A stretch of 64,000 nt of DNA from Pokkaliibacter sp. MBI-7 (GCF_029846635.1 NZ_JARVTG010000002.1:778501-842500), one strand, 5' to 3'. Counted from the stretch's first letter, positions 51,992 through 60,955 are shown. Program-made: numbers and translations. The notes: generated by a model from the letters alone, not told the origin.

Positions 51992-54616
51992 ATGCGTCCG
52001 ACTGTAGAAGAAAAGGAAGCTCTGCCACTCGCTCCGTCCTATCTGACGGAGCAGATCAAGCGCTGGGTACCACCAGCGCTGACCCTGATTCTGTTTGCTG
52101 CCGGGTTACTGGCCCTGCAGCATCTGCTTAAGAGCGTCAATGTTGACGACATCCGCAACGAGTTTCAGCAGGTGCCCTGGAGCACACTGGCACTGGCGCT
52201 GCTCACGACCCTGTTGGGTTACATGGCACTGGTGGGCTATGACGCCACCGCTCTCAGTCACATCGATAAAAAGCTACCCATGGAACGGGTGGCTTTAGGC
52301 TCCTTCTGCGCCTATGCCCTGGGCAATACCATCGGCCTCTCTGCCGTATCCGGTGGCGCTGTGCGTTACCGTTTTTATTCAGGCCTGGGTCTGGATGCAG
52401 CTGAAGTCGCCATGGTGTCCACCTTTTGTGCCGTCTTCTTCGGTATCGGTGTGGTGGTGGTCGGCCTTGCCGCGCTGGTTGTTCACCCCGAAGCGCTGAC
52501 CTATATCCTGTCGTTATCCGCAGGCGAAGTGCAAAAGCTCAGCGCCATTGCACTGGCTGTGCTGGTCGGTCTGGGTGCTCTGCTCAGTATCTCCGGCTAC
52601 AACCTTCGCCTTGGCCGTTTCGATCTGCGCCTGCCCCGCCCGCGTGTGCTGCTCAGCCAGGTGCTGTTCTCTGTGCTGGATATCACCCTGGCCGGAGCGA
52701 CGCTGTATATTCTTTTACCTCCTGAAGCCACTATCAGCTTCCCCGCTTTCGTTGCCATCTTTGCCACCGCCCTGCTGGTTGCCGTGCTCAGCCATGTACC
52801 GGGTGGCGTCGGTATTTTTGAAAGCATGATTATTGCGGCTCTGGGCAAACATGTGCCGCTGGAATCCGTGGCGGCTTCTCTGCTGCTGTTCCGCATTGTC
52901 TATTATCTGGTGCCCTTCTGCCTCGCGCTGGTACTGATCGTCCTGCATGAAGTAGTGAGCAACGTCAAAGCCACATCAGCGCTGGCAGGTGTACGTCGGG
53001 TCATGGGGCCAAGCCTGTCCGGCCTTGCCGAACTGGCACCTATCGGCCTTGCCGCCATGGTGTTGCTGTCAGGCCTGTTCCTGCTGTTGCTGGGTCTGAT
53101 CCCTCTTCCTGATGATCTGCTCAGTGACGTCAACGATGTTCTGCCCTTAGGCGGCATCGAAGCCTCCAGCATTCTGTCCGGCGCGCTGGGTATGGTACTG
53201 GTGATGCTGTCTACCGCGCTCAAACGCAGGGTCAAGGCAGCTTGCTGGATCATTATTGTCGGGCTGATTGTGGGTGCCGAAGTGGTGGTCATGCAGCGCC
53301 TCGACGTCGTACACAGTTTGTTGCTGCTGGCCGCTGCCGGGGCGATCTATCTCAGTCGCCGGGAGTTCCATCGTTCATCACGCCTGTCCATTGGCATCTG
53401 GTCAGCTAACTGGTTTGCCTTGCTGCTGTGCGTATCGGCACTGGCCGCTGCCTTGCTGTTTTTCGCCAACAAAGACACTGCCTACAGTCATGAGTTGTGG
53501 TGGCAATTTGCAGAAGATCAGCAGACCCCACGCGCCCTACGTGTCGCAGCCAGCGCTGCGGTAGTGGCACTGCTCAGCGTACTGTTCTATGCCTTGCGTC
53601 CGCCACGTATGGAAGTGGTGGAAGCCACTCGTGACCACCTTGAAGAAATCCGCCCGGTCGTACGTCAGCAGAACAACCCCGAAGCCAGTCTGGTATTCAC
53701 CGGTGACAAGTCGCTGCTGATGTCCTCCGACAAGAGTGGCTTCATCATGTATGCCGTGCAGGGGCGTAGCTGGATCGCTTTGGGTGGCCCGGTTGGTAAC
53801 CCCGCTGTCGCTGACGAGTTGATCTATGATTTCGTGCAGATGGCTGATCGTCATAACGGACGGGCAGTGTTCTATCACGTCAGCGATAAACGCCTGCCGT
53901 TATTTCTCGATGCCGGGTTCAGCTTCAACAAACTGGGCGAAGAGGCTATCGTGCCGCTACCTACCTTTTCCTTGGAAGGCTCGGACCGCAAGCGCCTGCG
54001 CCAGACCGTCAGCCGTGCTCAGCGTGATGGGTTGTCGTTCCGTATTGTCGAGGCGCCCCACGCCAATGAACTGCTGACGGAGCTCAAACAAATCTCCAGC
54101 GAATGGATGCAAACCAAGCACGTCAAAGAAAAACGCTTTTCTCTGGGACGGTTCGACAGTTTCTACCTGAACAGCGGCCCACTGGCACTGATCGAACACG
54201 AAGGGCGTATTGTGGCCTTTGCCAACATACTGGAAACCGATACCCGCCAGACAGCCTCCATTGATCTGATGCGGCACAGCAATAGCGCACCAGATTCCGT
54301 GATGGAGTACCTGTTTATCGAGTTGATGCTGGCACTGAAGGAAAGAGGTTTCGCGGCTCTGTCACTTGGCCTGGCTCCCCTTTCGGGACTGGACAAGTCG
54401 TCGCGCCGGCAAATCTGGAATCGCTTGGGCATGACGATTTACCGGCATGGCGGACATTTCTACAACTTTGAAGGTTTACGCCGATTCAAAGCCAAGTTCG
54501 ATCCGGAGTGGCACCCTCGATATCTGGCGACCTACGGGGGGCTGGACCCGATGCTGGCGATGGCCGATGCCACGACGCTGATCAGTGGTGGTTTGCGTGG
54601 TGTGGTGGTGAAGTAA
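51992..54616 (+). CDS. MprF-like aminoacyl-phosphatidylglycerol synthase/flippase
   Basis: The protein has 874 residues. The N-terminal ~540 residues form about 13 membrane helices of the flippase part (including SAVSGGAVRYRFYSGLGL and HVPGGVGIFESMIIAAL). The C-terminal ~300 residues are the DUF2156 aminoacyltransferase domain, with KRLRQTVSRAQRDGLSF, LMRHSNSAPDSVMEYLFIELM and the basic GLRRFKAKFDPEWHPRYL. It uses an aminoacyl-tRNA to modify phosphatidylglycerol and move it across the inner membrane, reducing the negative charge of the envelope. The amino acid (lysine or alanine) is not told by sequence. It is paired with acvB directly upstream. Confidence 0.92.
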   Translation: MRPTVEEKEALPLAPSYLTEQIKRWVPPALTLILFAAGLLALQHLLKSVNVDDIRNEFQQVPWSTLALALLTTLLGYMALVGYDATALSHIDKKLPMERVALGSFCAYALGNTIGLSAVSGGAVRYRFYSGLGLDAAEVAMVSTFCAVFFGIGVVVVGLAALVVHPEALTYILSLSAGEVQKLSAIALAVLVGLGALLSISGYNLRLGRFDLRLPRPRVLLSQVLFSVLDITLAGATLYILLPPEATISFPAFVAIFATALLVAVLSHVPGGVGIFESMIIAALGKHVPLESVAASLLLFRIVYYLVPFCLALVLIVLHEVVSNVKATSALAGVRRVMGPSLSGLAELAPIGLAAMVLLSGLFLLLLGLIPLPDDLLSDVNDVLPLGGIEASSILSGALGMVLVMLSTALKRRVKAACWIIIVGLIVGAEVVVMQRLDVVHSLLLLAAAGAIYLSRREFHRSSRLSIGIWSANWFALLLCVSALAAALLFFANKDTAYSHELWWQFAEDQQTPRALRVAASAAVVALLSVLFYALRPPRMEVVEATRDHLEEIRPVVRQQNNPEASLVFTGDKSLLMSSDKSGFIMYAVQGRSWIALGGPVGNPAVADELIYDFVQMADRHNGRAVFYHVSDKRLPLFLDAGFSFNKLGEEAIVPLPTFSLEGSDRKRLRQTVSRAQRDGLSFRIVEAPHANELLTELKQISSEWMQTKHVKEKRFSLGRFDSFYLNSGPLALIEHEGRIVAFANILETDTRQTASIDLMRHSNSAPDSVMEYLFIELMLALKERGFAALSLGLAPLSGLDKSSRRQIWNRLGMTIYRHGGHFYNFEGLRRFKAKFDPEWHPRYLATYGGLDPMLAMADATTLISGGLRGVVVK

Positions 54617-54625
54617 GTAAGGAAG

Positions 54626-54652
54626 AAAAAAAGCCCCCGTCATTGATGGGGG
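54626..54652 (-). terminator. Terminator of the hpaA-like gene
   Basis: On the minus strand CCCCCATCA pairs with TGACGGGGG (one G-T pair) and is followed by seven T (plus-strand A-run at 54626-54632). It lies 65 bp after the AraC gene stop. On the plus strand it could also mark the end of mprF, but without a T-run there. Confidence 0.85.
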
Positions 54653-54716
54653 TGGGTAAACAAAGAAGTGGCTTTCGCCTGTTAACTGCGTGTTTCAGCT
54701 CAACCATACCTTCCCG

Positions 54717-55658
54717 TCAGATGGCCTCACGCTGCCGATACTCACTGGCTGTCATTGAGGTCGCCCGGCGGAAAAAGCGGGCAAAGTAAGCCGGATCATT
54801 GAAGCCAAGGGTATAGGCAATCTCGGTGACGCTGTGATCAGTAAACATCAGCAGGCGTTTTGCTTCCTGCACCACCCGATCATGGACCAGACGCTTGGAA
54901 GGCAAATCCGATAGCCGCCGACAGATATCATTCAGACGTGACTCGCTGATATTCAGCTTTCCGGCGTAGCGATCCAGCGTCCAGTGCTCCTGATAATGAG
55001 CCTCGATCAGTTCGTTGAAGCGGTGGAAGATGCCTATTTCATCCTTGCGTGTGGTCTGTGCGGGATGGTTCTGGTCGGCATAGCGCAGCAGGTGGACGAA
55101 CAGCAGGCGCGTCAGTGCAATCAGCGCCAGCTCCCGTCCGCTGCGCTGCACATCAGCAAACTCCGTTGCGATCAGGGCAAATAATGTCATCAGCTCCTGA
55201 CTGGGATGAGCCTCACGGTCCAGCGCGACACATAGCGGCTGATCGATACAGCCACGCAAACTCCCGGCCTGCATACCCTCGAAATGGGACCAGACCAGCT
55301 GCTGCCGCACCGTCAGCACATGACCCGTACTGCCGGTTTCGGTAACAAAGGCATGGGGGATTGTTGGGGGCGTAACAAAGAACATCGGCCCTTCAACCAC
55401 ATACAAACGATCATCCAGATACACCCGCACGACTCCGCTCATGACCAGATGCACCTGAAAAAATCGATCATGGCGATGCACGGGCATATTACGTCCGAAA
55501 AAGTCAGCCAGCTTCTCAAACCCTTCGTAGTGGACGTCTGCTTCGGCGTAACGCTGATCGTACTCCTGCCCAATATTGATATTGGGGATAGGCGTGGTGG
55601 TCGTCGCGCCCGGTATTGCTCGTGCGGTTTTGGGGTCGGGTATGACCATCGTGTTCAT
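54717..55658 (-). CDS. hpaA: HpaA-like AraC-family activator
   Basis: This 313-residue protein resembles E. coli HpaA, the activator of hpaBC, along its length: NIDIG-type N-terminus (NINIGQEYDQRYAEADVHYEGFEKLADFFGRNM), the cupin sensor HRHDRFFQVHLVMSGVV and VTPPTIPHAFVTETGSTGHVLTV, and the double helix-turn-helix LNISESRLNDICRRL and SVTEIAYTLGFNDPAYFARFFRR. It senses 4-hydroxyphenylacetate or a related compound. In E. coli hpaA lies in the same locus as the hpa meta-cleavage genes. The ATG at 55658 follows GAAGTG. Confidence 0.85.
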   Translation of the reverse strand: MNTMVIPDPKTARAIPGATTTTPIPNINIGQEYDQRYAEADVHYEGFEKLADFFGRNMPVHRHDRFFQVHLVMSGVVRVYLDDRLYVVEGPMFFVTPPTIPHAFVTETGSTGHVLTVRQQLVWSHFEGMQAGSLRGCIDQPLCVALDREAHPSQELMTLFALIATEFADVQRSGRELALIALTRLLFVHLLRYADQNHPAQTTRKDEIGIFHRFNELIEAHYQEHWTLDRYAGKLNISESRLNDICRRLSDLPSKRLVHDRVVQEAKRLLMFTDHSVTEIAYTLGFNDPAYFARFFRRATSMTASEYRQREAI

Positions 55659-55735
55659 AGCATCACTTCTTAATTATTGTTATTGATCGCTCGGTGTTAC
55701 TTGCATGAATGACGCGCTATCAAGCTCGCCACTCA

Positions 55736-55766
55736 GATGTTCACCTGATTCAGACAAGTGAACATC
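55736..55766. promoter_or_regulatory. 9-bp inverted repeat between the aldehyde dehydrogenase and hpaA-like genes
   Basis: GATGTTCAC (55736-55744) and GTGAACATC (55758-55766) form a perfect dyad with a 13-bp spacer, 78 bp before the hpaA-like start. There is no U-run on either strand, so a regulator site is more likely than a terminator. Confidence 0.5.
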
Positions 55767-55784
55767 CAGCCACGACGTTAGCAC

Positions 55785-57290
55785 TTAATCATGGGCAATA
55801 CAGACGGATTTGATCTCCGTAAAGCTCTCCACTGCGCCCTTCCCAAACTCACGCCCCATACCCGATTGCTTGTGGCCACCAAAAGGCATCGCAGGATCCA
55901 GAGGCACATGAGTATTCACCCACACCGTCCCTGATTTGATCTTAGGCACCATGCGCATGGCAGTGTTGAGGTTAGTGGTCCAGAGGCTGGCTGCAAGGCC
56001 ATAGTGGGAATCATTCGCCAGCGCCAGCACCTCGTCTTCTGTATCGAACGGCATGACAGCCAGCACCGGACCAAAGACTTCGCTGTGAATGATGCTGTGG
56101 GAGTGATCGACAGCGGAGAGAATCGTCGGCTCAACGTAAAAGCCCTCGCCTTCTGGTACTTTGCAGCCTTGATGAACCTGCACGCCCTCTGCTTTTGCCT
56201 GCTCAAGAAAGCGATAAATGGACTGCTGATGTCGTCTTGAAACCACAGGATTGATCCGGGCATCAGGGTCCATGCCAGGGCCGATACTCATTCCCTTCAC
56301 TGCCTCGATCAGGGCGTTCAGTACTACCTCATAGTGACTGCGCTGCACATAGATGCGTGAAGCAGCGGCACATACCTGCCCCTGATTGAGCAAGCCGCCC
56401 ATCATGACTCCGGGAACGACCTGAGCAATATCCGCGTCATCCATGATAATCAGCGGGTTTTTCCCTCCCAGCTCAAGAGTAAATCGTGCCATCTGGTCAA
56501 CCGCCGCATGACCAATACGCTTACCCACTGAGGTGGAACCTGTAAATGTCAGCTTACTTATCAGTGGATGAGTGATCAGCGCCTCTCCGGTGGTCTTTCC
56601 ATCACCCGTAATTACATTGACCACACCGTCAGGAACCCCTGCTTCCGTTAACAACTCGGCCAGACGCAAAGCCGTCAGAGGGGTTTCCTCGGAAGGCTTC
56701 AATACCACAGTGCATCCCGCTGCCAGTGCCGGAATGATCTTCCAGGTGGCAATCATCAAAGGGAAGTTCCAGGGTACGATTGCCCCTACTACACCTATCG
56801 GTTCGCGCCGGGTATAAGCGGTGTACCTGGCACCCTGCGGGACAGGAATGGACACGTCCATCGTTTCCCCACCGATCTTGGTTGCCCATCCTGCCATATA
56901 ACGGACAAACTCAATGGTGGCCCCTACTTCGATAGCACGTGCGATATGAATCGATTTTCCCTGATTGAGGGTTTCCAGCTGGGCCAGCTCTTCGCTGTGC
57001 GCTTCAAGAACATCAGCAACTTTCAGCAGGATACGCTCTCTGTCAGCTGGACGGAGTGCTGACCAGATACCACTGGTAAAGGCGTGTTGAGCACTGCGTA
57101 CGGCGGTATCGACCTCATTACTGTCCGCCTGGGCAATGCTGCCAATGACCTGCCCTGTCGCAGGATTGCACACCTGCAAGCGCTGCCCTGACCTGCTCTC
57201 CTGCTGCTTTCCGTCGATATACAAGCCATGCTGGCGTTGTAAAAAGGCCTGAACACTTTCCAATACAGCAATCTGACTCTGCGCGGGCAT
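55785..57290 (-). CDS. Phenylacetaldehyde dehydrogenase-like aldehyde dehydrogenase (FeaB-type)
   Basis: This 501-residue NAD-dependent aldehyde dehydrogenase is very like E. coli FeaB: QHGLYIDGK at the N-terminus, SIPVPQGARYTAYTRREPIGVVGAIVPWNFPL, the catalytic Glu in LELGGKNP, and the catalytic Cys in NQGQVCAAASRIY. The C-terminal KQSGMGREFG and ETKSVC-like ending (EIKSVC) is kept. It should oxidise phenylacetaldehyde or 4-hydroxyphenylacetaldehyde to the acid, so it could feed the hpa pathway. It sits where hpaE would be expected, but resembles FeaB more. GAGGA precedes the ATG at 57290 by 7 nt; the open frame extends upstream without support. It is divergent from hpaG1 and is followed by hpaA. 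Confidence 0.85.
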   Translation of the reverse strand: MPAQSQIAVLESVQAFLQRQHGLYIDGKQQESRSGQRLQVCNPATGQVIGSIAQADSNEVDTAVRSAQHAFTSGIWSALRPADRERILLKVADVLEAHSEELAQLETLNQGKSIHIARAIEVGATIEFVRYMAGWATKIGGETMDVSIPVPQGARYTAYTRREPIGVVGAIVPWNFPLMIATWKIIPALAAGCTVVLKPSEETPLTALRLAELLTEAGVPDGVVNVITGDGKTTGEALITHPLISKLTFTGSTSVGKRIGHAAVDQMARFTLELGGKNPLIIMDDADIAQVVPGVMMGGLLNQGQVCAAASRIYVQRSHYEVVLNALIEAVKGMSIGPGMDPDARINPVVSRRHQQSIYRFLEQAKAEGVQVHQGCKVPEGEGFYVEPTILSAVDHSHSIIHSEVFGPVLAVMPFDTEDEVLALANDSHYGLAASLWTTNLNTAMRMVPKIKSGTVWVNTHVPLDPAMPFGGHKQSGMGREFGKGAVESFTEIKSVCIAHD

Positions 57291-57352
57291 GCGACATTCC
57301 TCGTTTTTATCGTTAGGGCACGGGTGGCTGATTCTGTACCGCAGAGTGATGA

Positions 57353-57384
57353 GTTGCCTATCAACCCTATGGTTGATAGGCAAC
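57353..57384. promoter_or_regulatory. 14-bp perfect hairpin/operator in the hpa divergent region
   Basis: GTTGCCTATCAACC (57353-57366) and GGTTGATAGGCAAC (57371-57384) are perfect inverted repeats separated by CTAT. It lies 62 bp before the aldehyde dehydrogenase start and 148 bp before hpaG1. It can be an operator for the dehydrogenase promoter or an RNA hairpin in its leader. Confidence 0.7.
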
Positions 57385-57443
57385 TTCATGCATAGCGGGC
57401 AGCCTGCAGAATGGCTCTGACAGGCACTCAACCCCCACATAGA

Positions 57444-57500
57444 TAATATATTAATTAATTGACAGGGCGTTTTCGGTCAAGCTATAAAATTAATATATTA
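57444..57500 (+). promoter_or_regulatory. hpaG1 promoter flanked by two identical palindromes
   Basis: TTGACA (57459-57464) and TATAAA (57483-57488), 18 bp apart, form a near-consensus sigma-70 promoter directed to hpaG1. The 10-bp palindrome TAATATATTA occurs at both 57444-57453 and 57491-57500, on either side of it, with centres 47 bp apart. AT-rich palindromes around a strong promoter suit a MarR-type repressor such as HpaR; none is encoded here. Confidence 0.65.
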
Positions 57501-57532
57501 ACTACAAGCCTGCCCTTTCTGAGAGGTTAATA

Positions 57533-58303
57533 ATGAAACGCGGTCACATCCTGCTTGATGGTCAGGACTGGGAGATCATCCAGCACTCCAAACTCCCTCC
57601 TGGCCCGGAGGCCAATAAGCTGCCCTGGAAGCTCCCCGTTACGGGTACGGTGATAGGTGTCGCTCTTAACACCACCAGTATTTTGGCTTCTCTTGAAGAC
57701 CAGCTTGATAAGGCACCCTATAAGGAAGCCCCAAAAACGCCTGTACTATTCATCAAAACGGCTAACACCCACGTTAAGTCTGGCCAGGCAGTAGCGATTC
57801 CGCTGGATCAGCCAAGCTTTGCAGGCCCGGCGTTAGGCGTCCTGATCGGTAAAGTCGCCAGCAAGGTACGTGAAGAAGACGCTCTTGAGGTGATTGCAGG
57901 CTACACCCTGGTGAATGAGATCAGTCTGGAAGAAAAATCCTTCTACCGGCCCGACATCAAGGGAAAATGCCGGGACACTTTCTGCCCAATCGGTACGCTG
58001 ATTACTGATACCAGCAGTATTGCAGACCCTTCCGCTCTGACCATTGATGTATCGGTAAATGGGGTATCACAGCAGCAGTACAGCACTTCAGAACTGATTT
58101 ACTCCATACCTCAGCTGATCGCCCGGATTTCCACCTTTATGACCTTGCAACCAGGAGATTTGCTGATCACAGGGACACCGTTGAAGCAGGTGCGTCTGCA
58201 GAACGGTGACATCATCAGCCTGCATTGTAAGGAGCTGGGCAGTCTGGAAAATCCGGTTGTAGCAGCAATCAATCACGAGACTGACGCGGAGATAGGTCAA
58301 TGA
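57533..58303 (+). CDS. hpaG: HpaG1, homoprotocatechuate pathway isomerase/decarboxylase, N-terminal-type subunit
   Basis: This 256-residue fumarylacetoacetate hydrolase-fold protein resembles the N-terminal half of E. coli HpaG: VIGVALNTTSILASLEDQL, the FIKTANT segment, SKVREEDALEVIAGYTLVNEISLEEKSFYRPDIKGKCRDTFCPIG, and QPGDLLITGTPLKQVRL. In E. coli both halves are one protein that decarboxylates and isomerises ring-cleavage intermediates of homoprotocatechuate. Here the two halves are separate genes, overlapping by 4 bp (ATGA). GAGAGG precedes the ATG. Confidence 0.9.
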   Translation: MKRGHILLDGQDWEIIQHSKLPPGPEANKLPWKLPVTGTVIGVALNTTSILASLEDQLDKAPYKEAPKTPVLFIKTANTHVKSGQAVAIPLDQPSFAGPALGVLIGKVASKVREEDALEVIAGYTLVNEISLEEKSFYRPDIKGKCRDTFCPIGTLITDTSSIADPSALTIDVSVNGVSQQQYSTSELIYSIPQLIARISTFMTLQPGDLLITGTPLKQVRLQNGDIISLHCKELGSLENPVVAAINHETDAEIGQ

Positions 58304-59070
58304 AGCACGGTCACATTCGTCACCAGGGGCAGATCCACGCCATCAGTTTTGATGACCCCAAGCGAATTACTCTTGCTGATGGCACCGTCCTGAGCGAAGA
58401 GCAACTCGAATGGTTACCCCCTCAATGCAACACACTATTTGCACTGGGGCTGAACTATGCCGATCACGCCGCAGAACTGGCATTCAAGGCACCCACCGAG
58501 CCGCTGGTCTTTATCAAGGCACCCAACACAATAACGGCACACCGCACAGCGACTGTTCGTCCGGATAACGTTGCCTATATGCACTACGAGTGTGAGCTGG
58601 TTGTCGTTATCGGAAAATCAGCTAAGAACGTCAGCCGCGTTAACGCTATGGACTATGTTCAGGGCTATACCCTATGCAATGACTATGCTGTGCGTGACTA
58701 TCTGGAAAACTACTATCGCCCCAATCTTCGCGTTAAAAGCAGAGATACCCTGACCCCACTTGGCCCGTGGATAGTCGATGCAGCAGATGTACCGGATCCG
58801 CATAACCTTGCACTTAAAACCTATGTGAATGGGGAGCTGACTCAGGCTGGCACAACCCGTGACATGGTTTTCGACATCCCCTTCCTCATCGAATACCTGA
58901 GTAGCTTTATGACGCTCAGCCCAGGAGACATGATCGCTACCGGTACACCTGAAGGCCTCAGGGATGTTATACCGGGAGATGAAGTCGTGGTTGAAATTGA
59001 GGGGATCGGCCGTCTGGTCAATCGCATAGTGAGTGAAGCTGAATATCAAACGCAGCAGCAGGCAAGTTGA
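58300..59070 (+). CDS. hpaG: HpaG2, homoprotocatechuate pathway isomerase/decarboxylase, C-terminal-type subunit
   Basis: This 256-residue protein has the same fold as its neighbour and matches the C-terminal half of E. coli HpaG: TLFALGLNYADHAAEL-type segment, FIKAPNTITAHRTATVRPDN, MHYECELVVVIGKSAKNVSRVNAMDYVQGYT, and NDYAVRDYLENYYRPNLRVKSRDTLTPLG. Metal-binding acidic residues are in the YECELVVVIG segment. It should catalyse the isomerisation (2-hydroxyhepta-2,4-diene-1,7-dioate to the oxo form). The 4-bp overlap with hpaG1 indicates coupled translation. Confidence 0.92.
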   Translation: MKHGHIRHQGQIHAISFDDPKRITLADGTVLSEEQLEWLPPQCNTLFALGLNYADHAAELAFKAPTEPLVFIKAPNTITAHRTATVRPDNVAYMHYECELVVVIGKSAKNVSRVNAMDYVQGYTLCNDYAVRDYLENYYRPNLRVKSRDTLTPLGPWIVDAADVPDPHNLALKTYVNGELTQAGTTRDMVFDIPFLIEYLSSFMTLSPGDMIATGTPEGLRDVIPGDEVVVEIEGIGRLVNRIVSEAEYQTQQQAS

Positions 59071-59150
59071 AGCTCAGTAGAACACTCACCTGAAGGGCTT
59101 CGGCCAAATAAAAACAAGACAGGCGGATTGCCTCCGCATGGAGAATCGAC

Positions 59151-60023
59151 ATGGGCAAAATAGTACTTGCCGCCAAAATCACTCACGTCCCTTCGATGTA
59201 TCTGTCGGAACTACCTGGCGAGCATCATGGCTGCAGGGAAGCGGCAATCAATGGACATAAAGAAATTGGCAGGCGAGCTCGTGCCTTGGGTGCCGATACC
59301 GCCCTGGTATTTGACACCCACTGGCTGGTGAACAGTGCCTACCACATCAACTGTGGCGAGCACTTCAAAGGTACTTATACCAGCAATGAGTTACCTCACT
59401 TTATCCGTGACATGGATTACGAATATTCAGGTTGCCCTGAACTGGGCGAGCTGATCGCTGAGGAAGCCAACAGCACTGGCGTGCGTAGCCTGGCGCATAA
59501 CATTCCCAGTCTGGATCTGGAGTACGGCACTCTCGTGCCTATGCGTTACATGCATATGGACATCCCCGCCGCACAGCATTTCAAAGTGGTATCAGTGGCC
59601 GCCTGGTGTGCCTGGCATAGTCTGGAGGACAGCTTTGCTTTTGGTGCAGCTGTCCGTCGGGCAATCGAAAAGAGTGACAGGAACGTAGTGGTCTTGGCAT
59701 CCGGCTCACTTTCCCATCGTTTCACTGACAGTCAGAACGCCAGAGAGAACATGCATAAGTGGACCCGGGAATTTGACAGACAGGTTGACTTGCATGTGGT
59801 GGAAATGTGGCGCCAGGGCCGCTTCAACGAGTTCTGCGCCATGTTGCCAGATTACGCTGAGCACTGTTACGGCGAAGGAAAAATGCACGACACCGCCATG
59901 TTGCTGGGGTTATTGGGTGGCGAATCTTATAGCGGGCAAGTTGAAGTCATTACTGATCTTTTCGGTAGTTCAGGTACTGGTCAGATCAACGCGATATTTC
60001 CTCTTCCTGCCGACTTTATCTGA
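59151..60023 (+). CDS. hpaD: HpaD, 3,4-dihydroxyphenylacetate 2,3-dioxygenase
   Basis: This 290-residue extradiol dioxygenase of the LigB class opens the ring of homoprotocatechuate between C2 and C3 using Fe(II). It is close to E. coli HpaD: AAKITHVPSMYLSELPGEHHGCR, ALVFDTHWLVNSAYHINC (His ligands), FIRDMDYEYSGCPELG, VLASGSLSHRFTD, and CYGEGKMHDTAMLLGLLGG. The product goes on to a dehydrogenase step that no gene here clearly supplies. It lies 80 bp after hpaG2 with GGAG before the ATG. Confidence 0.95.
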   Translation: MGKIVLAAKITHVPSMYLSELPGEHHGCREAAINGHKEIGRRARALGADTALVFDTHWLVNSAYHINCGEHFKGTYTSNELPHFIRDMDYEYSGCPELGELIAEEANSTGVRSLAHNIPSLDLEYGTLVPMRYMHMDIPAAQHFKVVSVAAWCAWHSLEDSFAFGAAVRRAIEKSDRNVVVLASGSLSHRFTDSQNARENMHKWTREFDRQVDLHVVEMWRQGRFNEFCAMLPDYAEHCYGEGKMHDTAMLLGLLGGESYSGQVEVITDLFGSSGTGQINAIFPLPADFI

Positions 60024-60093
60024 TCCCACCCCCTCCGTAACGCAGTTGAGAAATTCGGTTTCCCAGATTGCTAGTTAACTCAGGACACTTACC

Positions 60094-60897
60094 ATGCTTG
60101 ATGCCAATCTCATTGTGCAAGCGGCTAATCGCCTCGATGAAGCGGAGAAAAACCGACAACAGATACGTCAGTTTTCTCTCGACTACCCTGATATCAGCAT
60201 TGAAGATGCCTATGCCATCCAGAAAGCATGGGTAGATATCAAGCTGGCAAATGGCCGTAAGCTGATAGGCCACAAAATTGGGCTTACCTCACGCGCGATG
60301 CAGGTCTCCTCCAACATTACAGAGCCTGACTACGGCGCTTTACTGGATGACATGCGTTTTGAGGAAGGCAGTGATATTCCCTTTCATCGGTTTATCGTTC
60401 CACGGGTCGAAGTAGAGCTGGCTTTTATCCTGGGTAAGCCACTACGTGGTCCTGATTGCACAATTTTTGATGTACTCGATGCGACAGACTACGTGATTCC
60501 GGCGCTGGAAATCATCGATGCGCGTATTCAACAGATCGACCCACAAACCAAAGTGACTCGTAAGGTATTCGATACCATCTCCGACAATGCAGCCAACGCA
60601 GGAATCGTGCTGGGTGGCCGGGCCATACGACCACATGAGCTGGATTTACGACGTATCCCCGCCATTCTTTATCGAAACGGAGTGATTGAAGAGTCCGGAG
60701 TATCGGCTGCGGTACTTAATCATCCCGCCAAAGGTGTTGCTTGGCTGGCGAACAAACTTGCACCTTATGACGTCACTCTGGAAGCCGGTCAGATTATTCT
60801 TGGTGGCTCATTCACCCGGCCGGTCAACGTCAATCCGGGCGACACTTTCCATGTCGATTATGATCAGCTAGGTAGCATAGCCTGTCGCTTTGTCTGA
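60094..60897 (+). CDS. hpaH: HpaH, 2-oxo-hept-4-ene-1,7-dioate hydratase
   Basis: At 267 residues it is the same length as in E. coli. It is an FAH-fold hydratase: DISIEDAYAIQKAWVDIKLANGRKLIGHKIGLTSRAMQ, the metal-binding VPRVEVELAFILGKPLRGP, EIIDARIQQIDPQTKVTRKVFDTISDNAANAGIVLGG, and GQIILGGSFTRPVNVNPGD. It adds water to the oxo-heptenedioate, yielding the substrate of the HpaI aldolase. It is followed directly by hpaI. Confidence 0.95.
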   Translation: MLDANLIVQAANRLDEAEKNRQQIRQFSLDYPDISIEDAYAIQKAWVDIKLANGRKLIGHKIGLTSRAMQVSSNITEPDYGALLDDMRFEEGSDIPFHRFIVPRVEVELAFILGKPLRGPDCTIFDVLDATDYVIPALEIIDARIQQIDPQTKVTRKVFDTISDNAANAGIVLGGRAIRPHELDLRRIPAILYRNGVIEESGVSAAVLNHPAKGVAWLANKLAPYDVTLEAGQIILGGSFTRPVNVNPGDTFHVDYDQLGSIACRFV

Positions 60898-60955
60898 TCA
60901 GTCAATACTTACGGAGGCCGTATGCAATATGCTGTGGCCGCCTTTGGAGTACATG

